Shown here piece by piece: positions 23,746 through 31,489 of a DNA stretch of 42,318 bases. The DNA comes from DATJPY01 sp035506135. GTDB lineage: Bacteria > Myxococcota_A > UBA9160 > PR03. Made by a program: the position numbers and the translations under genes. Below the pieces are notes generated by a model, which saw only the letters and a program-made list of their open reading frames with translations, was not told the DNA's origin and ran no database searches. The DNA lies in contig DATJPY010000093.1 of NCBI GenBank assembly GCA_035506135.1, positions 1 through 42,318 on the forward strand, given 5' to 3'. How positions within the stretch are numbered: position 1 is the first letter of the stretch; every line of letters starts with the position of its first letter.

Positions 23746-25826
23746 CGGACGCTCCTCGCAGGATCGGGCTCGGGCTCGGGCGCGAGCGCGCCGAGCGCCT
23801 CGGCCGAGGTGACGGGCAGCGAGCACGTGGTGCCGCGACACACGAATGCAGTGGGTCGACCGCTCAGCGGCGCGCGGCCCGCGAGCCAGGCGGGGTCGAG
23901 GGAGCGGGGGGCCGGCGAGCCCGGCGCAACCACGACGACGGCGTCCTCGGGCGCCAGCGTGAGGCGGGCGCGCGCCGCGAGCGCGCGCGTCGCCGGGTCG
24001 CCGTCGGCGCCGAGCACGAGCGCGACGGAGACGCCGCGCTCGGCGAGGGCGGCGGCGCGTGCGAGGGTCGGGAACGCCTCGGGCGCGCGCTCGAGCACGA
24101 ACGCATGCCCGCGCAGCACCCGTTCCGCGACGCGGATCCACTCGGCGCGGCCCGCGAGGGTTCCGGCGCGCTGCAGTCCGAGGGCCGCGAGCCCGACGGC
24201 GTTCGGTGTCGCCCCGTCGGGCTCGGCCCGCGGGCGGTGCACCAGGCGCTCGCCGTCGGACGGCGAGAGGAAGAGCTCGCCCTCGCCGGCGTCCCAGAAG
24301 CGGTCGATCAGGTCCTGCGCGAGCTCGGCCGCCGCGGCGAGGTATGCATCGCCGGCGCCCGCGCGGTACAGGTCGAGGGTCGCCTCGAGCAGGCCCGCGA
24401 CGTCCTCCAGGAATCCGGTCACGCGCGCACGCCCCTCGTCGTAGACGCGCCGCACGCGGCCGCGCTCGTCCCGCAGCCGCCCGAGGGCGAAGTCGCAGGC
24501 GGCTGCGGCGTCGCCCAGCATCGGCGCATCCCCGAGCAGGGAGCCGGCGCGCGCGAGGCCCGAGATGGCGAAGGCGTTCCAGGACGCCAGCCGCTTGCGG
24601 TCCGTGGCGGGCGCGATGCGCTTGGCGCGCGCCGCGAGGAGCTCCGCCCGCTCCGCCGCGAAGGCGTCGCGCCCGCGCCGCGCGCGGTCCGACAGATGCG
24701 TGGTGCCGTGCTCGAAGTTCCCCGCGTCTTCCACGCCGTACGCCGCGCAGAACGCCGCAGCGCGCTCGTCGCCGAGCACCGCCCGGACCTGCGCCGGCGT
24801 CCAGACGTAGTAGCGGCCCTCCTCGCCCTCGCTGTCGGCGTCCTGGCTGGCGAAGAAGCCGCCGTCCGGAGCGGCCATCTCGCGCTGAAGATACCCGGCG
24901 GTCTCGCGGACCGGCCAGACCAGGTCGGCGTCGCCGCCGCCGGTGCGTCGCCACGCCTCGGTGTAGACGCGCAGGAGCTGTCCCTGGTCGTAGAGCATCT
25001 TCTCGAAGTGGGGGATCGCCCACTCCGCGTCGACGCAGTAGCGGTGGAAGCCGCCGCCCAGGTGATCGTAGAGCCCGCGGCGTGCCATCTCGCGACACGT
25101 CTGCACGACGTGCGCGAGCGACTCCGCGGCCTCGGGCTCGGGCAGCACGTCGACGGCCGCGAGCAGCGCCTCGAGCGCCGGCGAGGTCGGAAACTTGGGC
25201 GCCTCGCCGAAGCCGCCGCGCTCCCGGTCGGCGCCGCCGAGCAGGCGCCGCGCCGATTCGCAGAGCGTGCGCGCGCCGGGCGGCTCCGACGCGACTCCGG
25301 TCGGGCGGCGCGCCAGCGATGCCGCGATCTCGCTGGCGCCGTCCTCGACCTCCGTGCGGCGCTCCTCCCACGCGCGCGCCACGGCGGCCAGCACCTCACG
25401 GAAGGCGGGCATGCCGTGCCGTCGCTCGGGCGGGAAGTAGGTGCCTCCGGTGAAGGGACGACCATCCGGCGTGCAGAACACGGTGAGCGGCCAGCCACCG
25501 TGTCCCTGGCTGCGCGTCACGAAGTCCATGTAGATGCGGTCGACGTCCGGCCGCTCCTCGCGATCGACCTTCACGTTGACGAAGTCCGCGTTCATGCGCG
25601 CCGCGGTGTCGGGGTCCTCGAACGACTCGCGCTCCATCACGTGGCACCAGTGACAGGCGCTGTAGCCGATGGAGACCAGGAGCGGCTTGTCCTCTCGCCG
25701 CGCGCGCGCGAGCGCCTCCTCGCCCCACGGGTGCCAGTCGACCGGGTTGTGCATGTGCTGGCGGAGGTACGCGCTCGACTCCGCCGCGAGGCGGTTGGCG
25801 GGGCGATCGGGGGCTCGCTCGCTCAT
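23742..25826 (-). CDS. YyaL/DUF255 thioredoxin-domain protein (SSP411-like)
   Basis: A 694-residue protein of the YyaL/spermatogenesis-associated protein 20 family. The N-terminal thioredoxin-like domain (about 1-165) begins NRLAAESSAYLRQHMHNPVDW and carries CHWCHVM (redox or metal cysteines) near residues 58-64, with the cis-proline region GGWPLTVF. The remaining part is an alpha/alpha toroid like N-acylglucosamine epimerases (GLYDHLGGGFHRYCVD; EKMLYDQGQLL; ASQDADSEGEEGRYYVW). Biochemical function of the family is not settled. It has full family length. It is the first gene of a coupled pair with the deoxyhypusine-synthase-like gene and is divergent from the serine hydrolase operon (93 bases). 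Confidence 0.93.
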   Translation of the reverse strand: MSERAPDRPANRLAAESSAYLRQHMHNPVDWHPWGEEALARARREDKPLLVSIGYSACHWCHVMERESFEDPDTAARMNADFVNVKVDREERPDVDRIYMDFVTRSQGHGGWPLTVFCTPDGRPFTGGTYFPPERRHGMPAFREVLAAVARAWEERRTEVEDGASEIAASLARRPTGVASEPPGARTLCESARRLLGGADRERGGFGEAPKFPTSPALEALLAAVDVLPEPEAAESLAHVVQTCREMARRGLYDHLGGGFHRYCVDAEWAIPHFEKMLYDQGQLLRVYTEAWRRTGGGDADLVWPVRETAGYLQREMAAPDGGFFASQDADSEGEEGRYYVWTPAQVRAVLGDERAAAFCAAYGVEDAGNFEHGTTHLSDRARRGRDAFAAERAELLAARAKRIAPATDRKRLASWNAFAISGLARAGSLLGDAPMLGDAAAACDFALGRLRDERGRVRRVYDEGRARVTGFLEDVAGLLEATLDLYRAGAGDAYLAAAAELAQDLIDRFWDAGEGELFLSPSDGERLVHRPRAEPDGATPNAVGLAALGLQRAGTLAGRAEWIRVAERVLRGHAFVLERAPEAFPTLARAAALAERGVSVALVLGADGDPATRALAARARLTLAPEDAVVVVAPGSPAPRSLDPAWLAGRAPLSGRPTAFVCRGTTCSLPVTSAEALGALAPEPEPDPARSVR

Positions 25827-25919
25827 GCGGCGCAACGTAGCGGTTTCGGACTCCGCGCGGGGCGCGTGTCCACGGCGGGCCGACCGGATAGGCTCTGGCA
25901 CCCGCTCGAGGAGGCCGCG

Positions 25920-27083
25920 ATGCCCTCTGCTCCGATCGATGCTCCGATCGATGGCTGGTGCGACGCGCGATTCGAGCGGGTGCGCGAGGTCTTCGCGAGT
26001 CACCTCGCCGGCGATCTCGAGCACGGAGCCTCGGTGGCGGTCGCCGTCGACGGGCGCCCCGTCGTCGACCTGTGGGGCGGAGTCGCCGACGCCGCGCGGA
26101 CCCGCGCCTGGCAGCGCGACACGCTCGTCAACGTCTACTCCACCACCAAGGGTCTCACGGCGCTCTGCGCGCATCTGCTCGCCGATCGCGGCCGGCTCGA
26201 TCTCGACGCTCCGGTGGCGCACTACTGGCCCGAGTTCGCCCAGGCCGGCAAGGAGCGGATCCCGGTGCGTCACCTGCTGTGTCACCAGGCGGGCCTGGCG
26301 GCGCTGCGTCGAGACCTCCCGATCGAGGACCTCTACGACTGGACCCGGACGACGACTGCCCTCGCGGAGGAGACGCCGTGGTGGGAGCCGGGCACCGCGC
26401 ACGGCTATCACGCGCTCACCTTCGGCCATCTCGTCGGCGAGGTGGTGCGGCGCATCAGCGGCAAGAGCCTCGGCGCGTTCTTCCGCGACGAGGTGGCGGG
26501 GCCGCTCGGCGCCGACCTGCACATCGGCCTCGCGGCCGAGCACGATGCGCGGGTTGCGGAGCTGATCCCGCCCCCCGTCGATCCCCTGTTCCAGCAGATG
26601 CTCGCGGCCGATCCGACGTCGCTGCTGGTGCGCGCGCTCGCGAACCCCGCACCGGATCCCCGGCTCACCGCCACGCGCGCCTGGCGGGGTGCGGAGATCC
26701 CGGCCGCGAACGGGCACGGCAACGCGCGCTCGATCGCGCGCGTCTACGCCGCGCTCGCGCGAGGCGGTGCGCTCGACGGCGTCACGCTCTGCCGCCCGGC
26801 TGCGCTCGAGCGGGCGTCGACCGTCGTGGCCTCGGGCCCCGACCTGGTGCTCCGGATCCCGATGCACTGGGGGCTCGGCTACGTCGTCAATGCCGCCAAG
26901 TCGATCTACGGCCCGAACCCGCGCAGCTACGGCCACACCGGCTACGGCGGCTCGTTCGGCTTCGCCGATCCCGACACTCGCGTGGCGGTCGGCTACGCGA
27001 TGAACCGGATGGCGGCGACGCTGGTCGGCGAGCCGCGCGGCACGGCGCTGATCGCCGCCGTCTACGACTCGCTCTCTGCCTGA
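25920..27083 (+). CDS. Serine hydrolase, class C beta-lactamase/EstB-like
   Basis: A 387-residue esterase of the beta-lactamase fold. The nucleophile motif is S-x-x-K in VYSTTKGLTAL (about residues 73-76), the second motif is the Tyr in GYHALTFGHL and the third, KTG-equivalent, is HTGYGGSFG. No signal peptide is present, so it is cytoplasmic and more likely an esterase, lactonase or transesterase (EstB, LovD type) than an antibiotic-destroying enzyme. ATG 25920 follows GAGGCCGCG. It heads an operon with the cleavage oxygenase 36 bases downstream and the dehydrogenase after that. Confidence 0.9.
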   Translation: MPSAPIDAPIDGWCDARFERVREVFASHLAGDLEHGASVAVAVDGRPVVDLWGGVADAARTRAWQRDTLVNVYSTTKGLTALCAHLLADRGRLDLDAPVAHYWPEFAQAGKERIPVRHLLCHQAGLAALRRDLPIEDLYDWTRTTTALAEETPWWEPGTAHGYHALTFGHLVGEVVRRISGKSLGAFFRDEVAGPLGADLHIGLAAEHDARVAELIPPPVDPLFQQMLAADPTSLLVRALANPAPDPRLTATRAWRGAEIPAANGHGNARSIARVYAALARGGALDGVTLCRPAALERASTVVASGPDLVLRIPMHWGLGYVVNAAKSIYGPNPRSYGHTGYGGSFGFADPDTRVAVGYAMNRMAATLVGEPRGTALIAAVYDSLSA

Positions 27084-27119
27084 TATGCTGTCCCCTGCGC
27101 TCGCCTGGAGGACTCCGCC

Positions 27120-28568
27120 ATGAGCCGACCCTTCCCGACCGACGACCCGACCCTGAGCGGTCCCTGGCAGCCCTGGCCGATGGAGGGCGAGGTCCACGAC
27201 TGCGCGGTGCGGGGCGAGATCCCGCGCGACCTCCGCGGCACGCTCTACCGCAACGGCCCGAATCCCCAGTTCGCGCCGCGCGCCAGCTACCACTTCTTCA
27301 CCGGCGACGGCATGATCCACGCCTTCCGCTTCGAGGACGGTCGCTGCCACTACCGCAACCGCTGGGTGCGCACGCCGCGCTTCGTCGCGGAGCGCGGGGC
27401 CGGCGAGGCGCTCTTCGGAAATCTCTTCGGCGGCGAGCCCGACGACGCCCGCGCGAAGGGCGTCGCCGGCGGGCCGGCCAACACCAACATCGTCTGGCAT
27501 GGCGGGCGGCTGCTCGCGCTGGTCGAGGGCGGCCTCCCGCCGGTCGAGCTCGATCCCGTGTCGCTCGACACGCGCCGCGTCTTCGACTTCGACGGCAGGC
27601 TGCGCCGCCCGATCGACCCGGGTCTCGCGAAGCTGCTCGGCCTCGAGGCACCCGACGGCACCACCCAGGGAACCTTCACCGCGCATCCGAAGATCGACCC
27701 CGAGAGCGGCGAGATGCTCGCCTTCGGCTACTCCGCGATCGCGCCGTACCTCATGTACTACGTGGTGTCGGCGGACGGGAAGCTCACGCGCTGCGAGCCG
27801 ATCGAGGTGCCCTTCCCGAGCATGGTGCACGACTTCATCGCCACGCGGGATCACGTCATCTTCCCGATCTTTCCCGCCACGCTGCGCCCGGAGCGGATGG
27901 CGCGCGGCGAGAGTGTGCTCGGCTGGGAGCCCGATCTCGGCACCCGCGTCGGCGTGATGCCACGCGGCGGCCACTCCGACGACGTGGTCTGGCTGCAGAC
28001 GGACCCCTGCTACGTGTTCCACCCGATGAACGCGCGCGGCGAGGGCGCCCGCATCGTCGCCGAGCTGGCGCAGTACCCGCGGCTCCCGCTGGCGCTCCCC
28101 GGTGAGGAGCGCCACTTCGAGATCGGAGCCCGGCTCGTGCGCTGGACGCTCGACCTCGACGGCGGGACGGTCAAGCAGGAGGCGCTCGACGACCGCGTGA
28201 TCGAGTTCCCGCGCCTCGACGAGCGCCGCTCCGGCCTCACCTACCGCTACGGCTTCGCGGGCAGCGGGAGCCGCGGCGCCGTGCACGGCATGAACCAGAT
28301 CGTGCGCTACGACCTCGACACCGGAGCGGCTCAGGTCCACGGGCTCGGAGAGCGCGACGCCGCCAACGAGCCGGTCTTCGTGCCGCGCCGCGCGGACGCA
28401 CCCGAAGGGCAGGGCTATCTGCTCTCGGTGGTGTGGCGCGGCGACGAGGATCGCAGCGACCTCCTGGTGCTCGACGCGGAGAACGTCGATCGCGAGCCGC
28501 TCGCGACGGTCCGGCTCCCGCACCGGGTGCCGAACGGCTTCCACGGCAACTGGAGGCCCGCGCACTGA
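27120..28568 (+). CDS. Carotenoid/stilbene cleavage oxygenase (RPE65 family)
   Basis: A 482-residue non-haem iron dioxygenase with the seven-bladed propeller fold. All four iron-binding histidines are in family motifs: TAHPK (H189), SMVHDF (H237), FHPMNA (H301) and GFHGNW (H475). It opens with the typical RGTLYRNGPNPQF and GDGMIHAFRF. Such enzymes split a double bond in carotenoids, apocarotenoids or lignin-derived stilbenes to aldehydes. Substrate cannot be decided here. ATG 27120 has a GGAGG site eight bases upstream. The downstream short-chain dehydrogenase, overlapping by four bases, could oxidise or reduce the aldehyde product or a related alcohol. Confidence 0.95.
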   Translation: MSRPFPTDDPTLSGPWQPWPMEGEVHDCAVRGEIPRDLRGTLYRNGPNPQFAPRASYHFFTGDGMIHAFRFEDGRCHYRNRWVRTPRFVAERGAGEALFGNLFGGEPDDARAKGVAGGPANTNIVWHGGRLLALVEGGLPPVELDPVSLDTRRVFDFDGRLRRPIDPGLAKLLGLEAPDGTTQGTFTAHPKIDPESGEMLAFGYSAIAPYLMYYVVSADGKLTRCEPIEVPFPSMVHDFIATRDHVIFPIFPATLRPERMARGESVLGWEPDLGTRVGVMPRGGHSDDVVWLQTDPCYVFHPMNARGEGARIVAELAQYPRLPLALPGEERHFEIGARLVRWTLDLDGGTVKQEALDDRVIEFPRLDERRSGLTYRYGFAGSGSRGAVHGMNQIVRYDLDTGAAQVHGLGERDAANEPVFVPRRADAPEGQGYLLSVVWRGDEDRSDLLVLDAENVDREPLATVRLPHRVPNGFHGNWRPAH

Positions 28569-29356
28569 GCCGCTTCTCCGGCAAGGTCGTCGCGATCACC
28601 GGCGCGGCGTCGGGCATCGGCGCCGCCACCGCGCAACGCTTCGCGGCCGAAGGTGCGCGGCTCTGGCTCGGCGATCGCAACGCGGAGGCCGGCAGCGCCC
28701 TCGCGAAGGAGATCGGCGAGGCGCGCGCCGGCTTCCTGGCGCTCGACGTGCGCGAGCGCGCCGAGGTGGAGGCCTTCGTCGCGGGCGCGGCCGCGCGCTT
28801 CGGCCGCCTGGACGTGCTCTTCAACAACGCCGGCATCGGCGCCTACGGGCAGACCCCGGACCTGGACCCGCAGCTCTGGGCCGACGTGATCGCCGTCGAC
28901 CTGCACGCCGTCTTCTACGCGTGTCGCGCCGCGATCCCGGTGCTGCGGAGCGCGGGCGGAGGGTCGATCGTCAACACCGCGTCGATCTCCGGCCTCGGCG
29001 GCGACTACGGGCTCGGCGCCTACAACGCCGCGAAGGGCGCGCTGGTGAACTACACGCGCACGCTCGCGATCGACCACGCGCGCGAGGGGATTCGCGTCAA
29101 CGCGGTGTGTCCCGGCGCGATCGACACCCCCCTCGCCGCGCCGCTGATCCGGCACGCCGCGATGTCCGCCGCGTACGAGCGCGCGATCCCGATGGGTCGG
29201 GTCGGGCGCGCCGAGGAGGTGGCGTCGGTGGTCGCCTTCCTCGCCTCGGACGACGCCGCCTACGTGACCGGCGCGATGATCGTCGTCGACGGCGGTCTCA
29301 CCGCCGCCACCGGCCAGCCGAACTTCACCCGCATCCTCGGCGGGGGCGATCAGTAG
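28565..29356 (+). CDS. Short-chain dehydrogenase/reductase, apparent CTG start
   Basis: A 263-residue classical SDR. Signatures are the cofactor motif ITGAASGIG (residues about 11-19), LFNNAGIG, the serine in NTASISG, the catalytic YNAAK and the C-terminal YVTGAMIVVDGG. The conserved N-terminus SRFSGKVVAITG is reached only from CTG 28565: no ATG, GTG or TTG lies nearby in frame, and the nearest upstream ATG-like start would overlap the oxygenase gene by more than 130 bases. A GGAGG at 28552-28556 is eight bases before this CTG, ideal spacing. The CTG overlaps the oxygenase TGA by three bases within CTGA, so translation is probably coupled. It may act on aldehyde or alcohol products of the oxygenase. 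Confidence 0.88.
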   Translation: MSRFSGKVVAITGAASGIGAATAQRFAAEGARLWLGDRNAEAGSALAKEIGEARAGFLALDVRERAEVEAFVAGAAARFGRLDVLFNNAGIGAYGQTPDLDPQLWADVIAVDLHAVFYACRAAIPVLRSAGGGSIVNTASISGLGGDYGLGAYNAAKGALVNYTRTLAIDHAREGIRVNAVCPGAIDTPLAAPLIRHAAMSAAYERAIPMGRVGRAEEVASVVAFLASDDAAYVTGAMIVVDGGLTAATGQPNFTRILGGGDQ

Positions 29357-29829
29357 GGCGTCCCGTCCTTGTGCGTGAAGCGCCAGCGGCCGTCCTCGCC
29401 CATCGCGGCCTGGATGTCGTCGGCGGGATAGGTCACCTCGTCTCCCGGCGGGCGGTCGCCGATCTCGAGGTAGACCACGTCGCGGCCGGTGCGGTTCACG
29501 AGATGATGCGACGTGCCCCCGGCTGCGAAGCCGGCGCACATGCCCGGCCGCAGCGGCGTCTCGGCCGCGTCGGTGACGAGCGTCGGCTCGCCCTCGAGGA
29601 CGTACACGAGCTCCTCCTGGAGGGTGTGGCGATGGCGCAGCGCGGACTGCGCCCCGGGCGCGAGGCGGGTCAGGTTGACACCGAAGCGCGTGAGGCCGAA
29701 GGCGTCGCCGAGCGGGCGCTTCTCGCGGCCGGCCATGCGCGAGGCGAACGGCTCCGGATAGTTGGTGGGGCGGCTCCGCGGCGGCACCGCGGAGGCCTCG
29801 ATCGCGATCGGAGGGTGGGTCGTGGCCAT
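29350..29829 (-). CDS. Cupin-domain protein
   Basis: A 159-residue single-domain cupin. The metal-binding motif is RHRHTLQEELVYVLEG (about residues 65-80: two histidines, glutamate), followed by the second motif PGMCAGFAAGGTSHHLVNR. Small cupins of this type act as dioxygenases, isomerases or binding proteins; the family gives no specific reaction. The C-terminus DGRWRFTHKDGTPY is seen in a group of DUF-type cupins from GC-rich bacteria. The start at ATG 29829 is the only good one before the conserved region. Its 3' end overlaps the SDR gene by seven bases, convergently. Confidence 0.88.
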   Translation of the reverse strand: MATTHPPIAIEASAVPPRSRPTNYPEPFASRMAGREKRPLGDAFGLTRFGVNLTRLAPGAQSALRHRHTLQEELVYVLEGEPTLVTDAAETPLRPGMCAGFAAGGTSHHLVNRTGRDVVYLEIGDRPPGDEVTYPADDIQAAMGEDGRWRFTHKDGTPY

Positions 29830-29891
29830 GGCCGGGATCCTACTCGCGCGGAGCCGCGCCGCACGCCCGGGGGCACACTACTCTCCGGCCC

Positions 29892-31091
29892 GTGCCCGCC
29901 CTCGTTGCCGCGCTCGCCTTCGGCTCGCGCGCGATCCTGATGATCGCGCTCGCTCTGCTCGCGCTCGCCGCGGCGGGTCCGGCGTTCGCCGCCGAGCCGG
30001 CCGTGCTGCGGGTCGGCACGAGCGGCGACTACGCCCCATTCTCGCAGGACGGGCGCGGCTTCGACGTCGAGGTGGCGCGGCGCATGGCCCCCGATCTCGG
30101 CGTCGAGATCGCCTGGGTGCCGTTTCGCTGGCCGGAGCTCTCCGCACGCCTCGCGGCCGGCGACTTCGACGTCGCGATGAGCGGCGTCACCTGGCGGCCG
30201 GACCGCGCCGTGGTGGGCTGGATGTCGAGCACGGTCGCGAGAGGCGGGCCCTGCGTGCTCGGAGCGGCCGCGCCGCCGAGCGTCGGCGTCAACCGCGGCG
30301 GTGTGCTCGAGCGCTTCGCGCGGGTGCACTTCCCGCGCGCCGAGATCCGCGCAGTCGACCGGAACGATCTCGCCGGCCTCCTCGAGCGGCACGAGGTCGC
30401 CGCCGTGGTCACCGACTCGTTCGAGGCGCCGGAGCTGATGAATCAGCGGGCCGTGCGGGAGCAGCCGCTCACGTGCGAGCCCGCGCTCGACCGCAAGGTC
30501 TACTGGGTCGCGCCACAGCGCGCGGCAGAGCTGGGGCCGCGCATCGACGGGTGGCTCGCCCGTCACGAGTCGGAGGTCGACGCGCTGCGCGCGCGCTGGC
30601 TCGGCGGCTCGGCGCCGCGAAGGGCTCCCGACGATCTCCTCGATCTCCTGGCCCGACGCCTCGCTCTGATGCCGGCGGTGGCACGCTGGAAGCGCGCGCG
30701 CGGCCTGGCGATCGAGGACCCCGCGCGCGAGGCGCGCGTGGTGGCGGCGGCACACCAGGCCGCGGTCGAGAACGGGCTCGAGCCGGCGCCGGTCGAGGCG
30801 CTGTTCCGACTCCAGATCGCGCTCGGCAGCCGCCTCCAGGCGACGGGCAAGGCGCCGGAGGAGGGCGTGCCGGACCTCGATCTGGAGAGCCAGCTCCGCC
30901 CGGAGCTCACGCGGCTCGGAGCGCGCATCGTCTCCGCGGCGGCGAGCGTCGCGCCGCTCGACCCGGCCGCCCTCGACGCAGCCGACTGGGCGACGCTCGC
31001 GCAGTGGCTCGACGCGCCGGAGCGCGCCGAGCTGCGCGGCGCGCTGCTCGCGCTCCGGCCCGCGCCACCAAAAGGCGGAGGGCGCGATTGA
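29892..31091 (+). CDS. pheC: Exported cyclohexadienyl dehydratase-chorismate mutase fusion
   Basis: A 399-residue bifunctional-looking periplasmic protein. A signal peptide (residues about 1-33, ending AAAGPAFA) is followed by a solute-binding-protein fold resembling PheC (VLRVGTSGDYAPFS, GFDVEVARRM, DFDVAMSGVTW, NRGGVLERFARVHFPRAEIR, VVTDSFEA). Residues 247-385 form an AroQ-type mutase domain of the secreted class (DDLLDLLARRLALM, VARWKRARGLAIEDPARE, LFRLQIALGSRLQ), keeping the Arg, Lys and Arg expected in the active site. Together they would turn chorismate to prephenate and then phenylpyruvate outside the cytoplasm. The start is uncertain: GTG 29892, or ATG 29940, which gives a shorter signal peptide. 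A repeat-core match lies in the extra segment. Confidence 0.82.
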   Translation: MPALVAALAFGSRAILMIALALLALAAAGPAFAAEPAVLRVGTSGDYAPFSQDGRGFDVEVARRMAPDLGVEIAWVPFRWPELSARLAAGDFDVAMSGVTWRPDRAVVGWMSSTVARGGPCVLGAAAPPSVGVNRGGVLERFARVHFPRAEIRAVDRNDLAGLLERHEVAAVVTDSFEAPELMNQRAVREQPLTCEPALDRKVYWVAPQRAAELGPRIDGWLARHESEVDALRARWLGGSAPRRAPDDLLDLLARRLALMPAVARWKRARGLAIEDPAREARVVAAAHQAAVENGLEPAPVEALFRLQIALGSRLQATGKAPEEGVPDLDLESQLRPELTRLGARIVSAAASVAPLDPAALDAADWATLAQWLDAPERAELRGALLALRPAPPKGGGRD

Positions 31092-31110
31092 CCGGCGCCG
31101 CCCGCGTGCT

Positions 31111-31365
31111 ATCGGTGCCGGCACGCCCAGGTCGCCCACAGGGGGCGCCAAGAGGGAAGGCCGTGCGATTCGGCCGCGGTCCCGCCACTGTGATTGGGGA
31201 GCCCCGCTCGCAAGTTCGCCACTGAGGTCCGACGCCGGCGTGTGTGGTCGCCACCCATGGGGTCCCCACACAGGACGGCTTGCGATGGACCTGGGAAGGC
31301 GCGCGCGGAGCGCGCAGGAGCCCGCCGTCCTGCACACCCATCAGCCAGGAGACCTGCCCGGGCGC
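31111..31365 (+). promoter_or_regulatory. Cobalamin riboswitch
   Basis: The 398-base gap before the receptor gene carries the full set of B12-riboswitch landmarks in order: GGTGCC near 31114, AAGAGGGAA near 31150, GTGCGATTCGGCCGCGG, the conserved CCCGCCACTGTGAT near 31182, GCCACTGAGGTCC, CCTGGGAAGGCGC near 31290, and the B12 box GCCAGGAGACCTGCC at 31343-31357. Such elements turn expression off when adenosylcobalamin is plentiful, here most likely at the level of the receptor mRNA. The remaining 124 bases to the start codon may hold the expression platform. Confidence 0.95.
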
Positions 31366-31489
31366 GGATGCTCGTAGCTGCTCTTCGCGGAGAGAGCGGT
31401 GCAGCGACGCCCACACACGACTGTGCAACCGGTCCGGGTTCCGTGGACGCTCCCTCACCGTCGACCGCGGAGGGCGAGGGAGGCCGGCC

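Noticed and set aside
25920..27083. Beta-lactam resistance enzyme
   Set aside because: There is no signal peptide, and the operon with a cleavage oxygenase and a dehydrogenase fits an esterase better.
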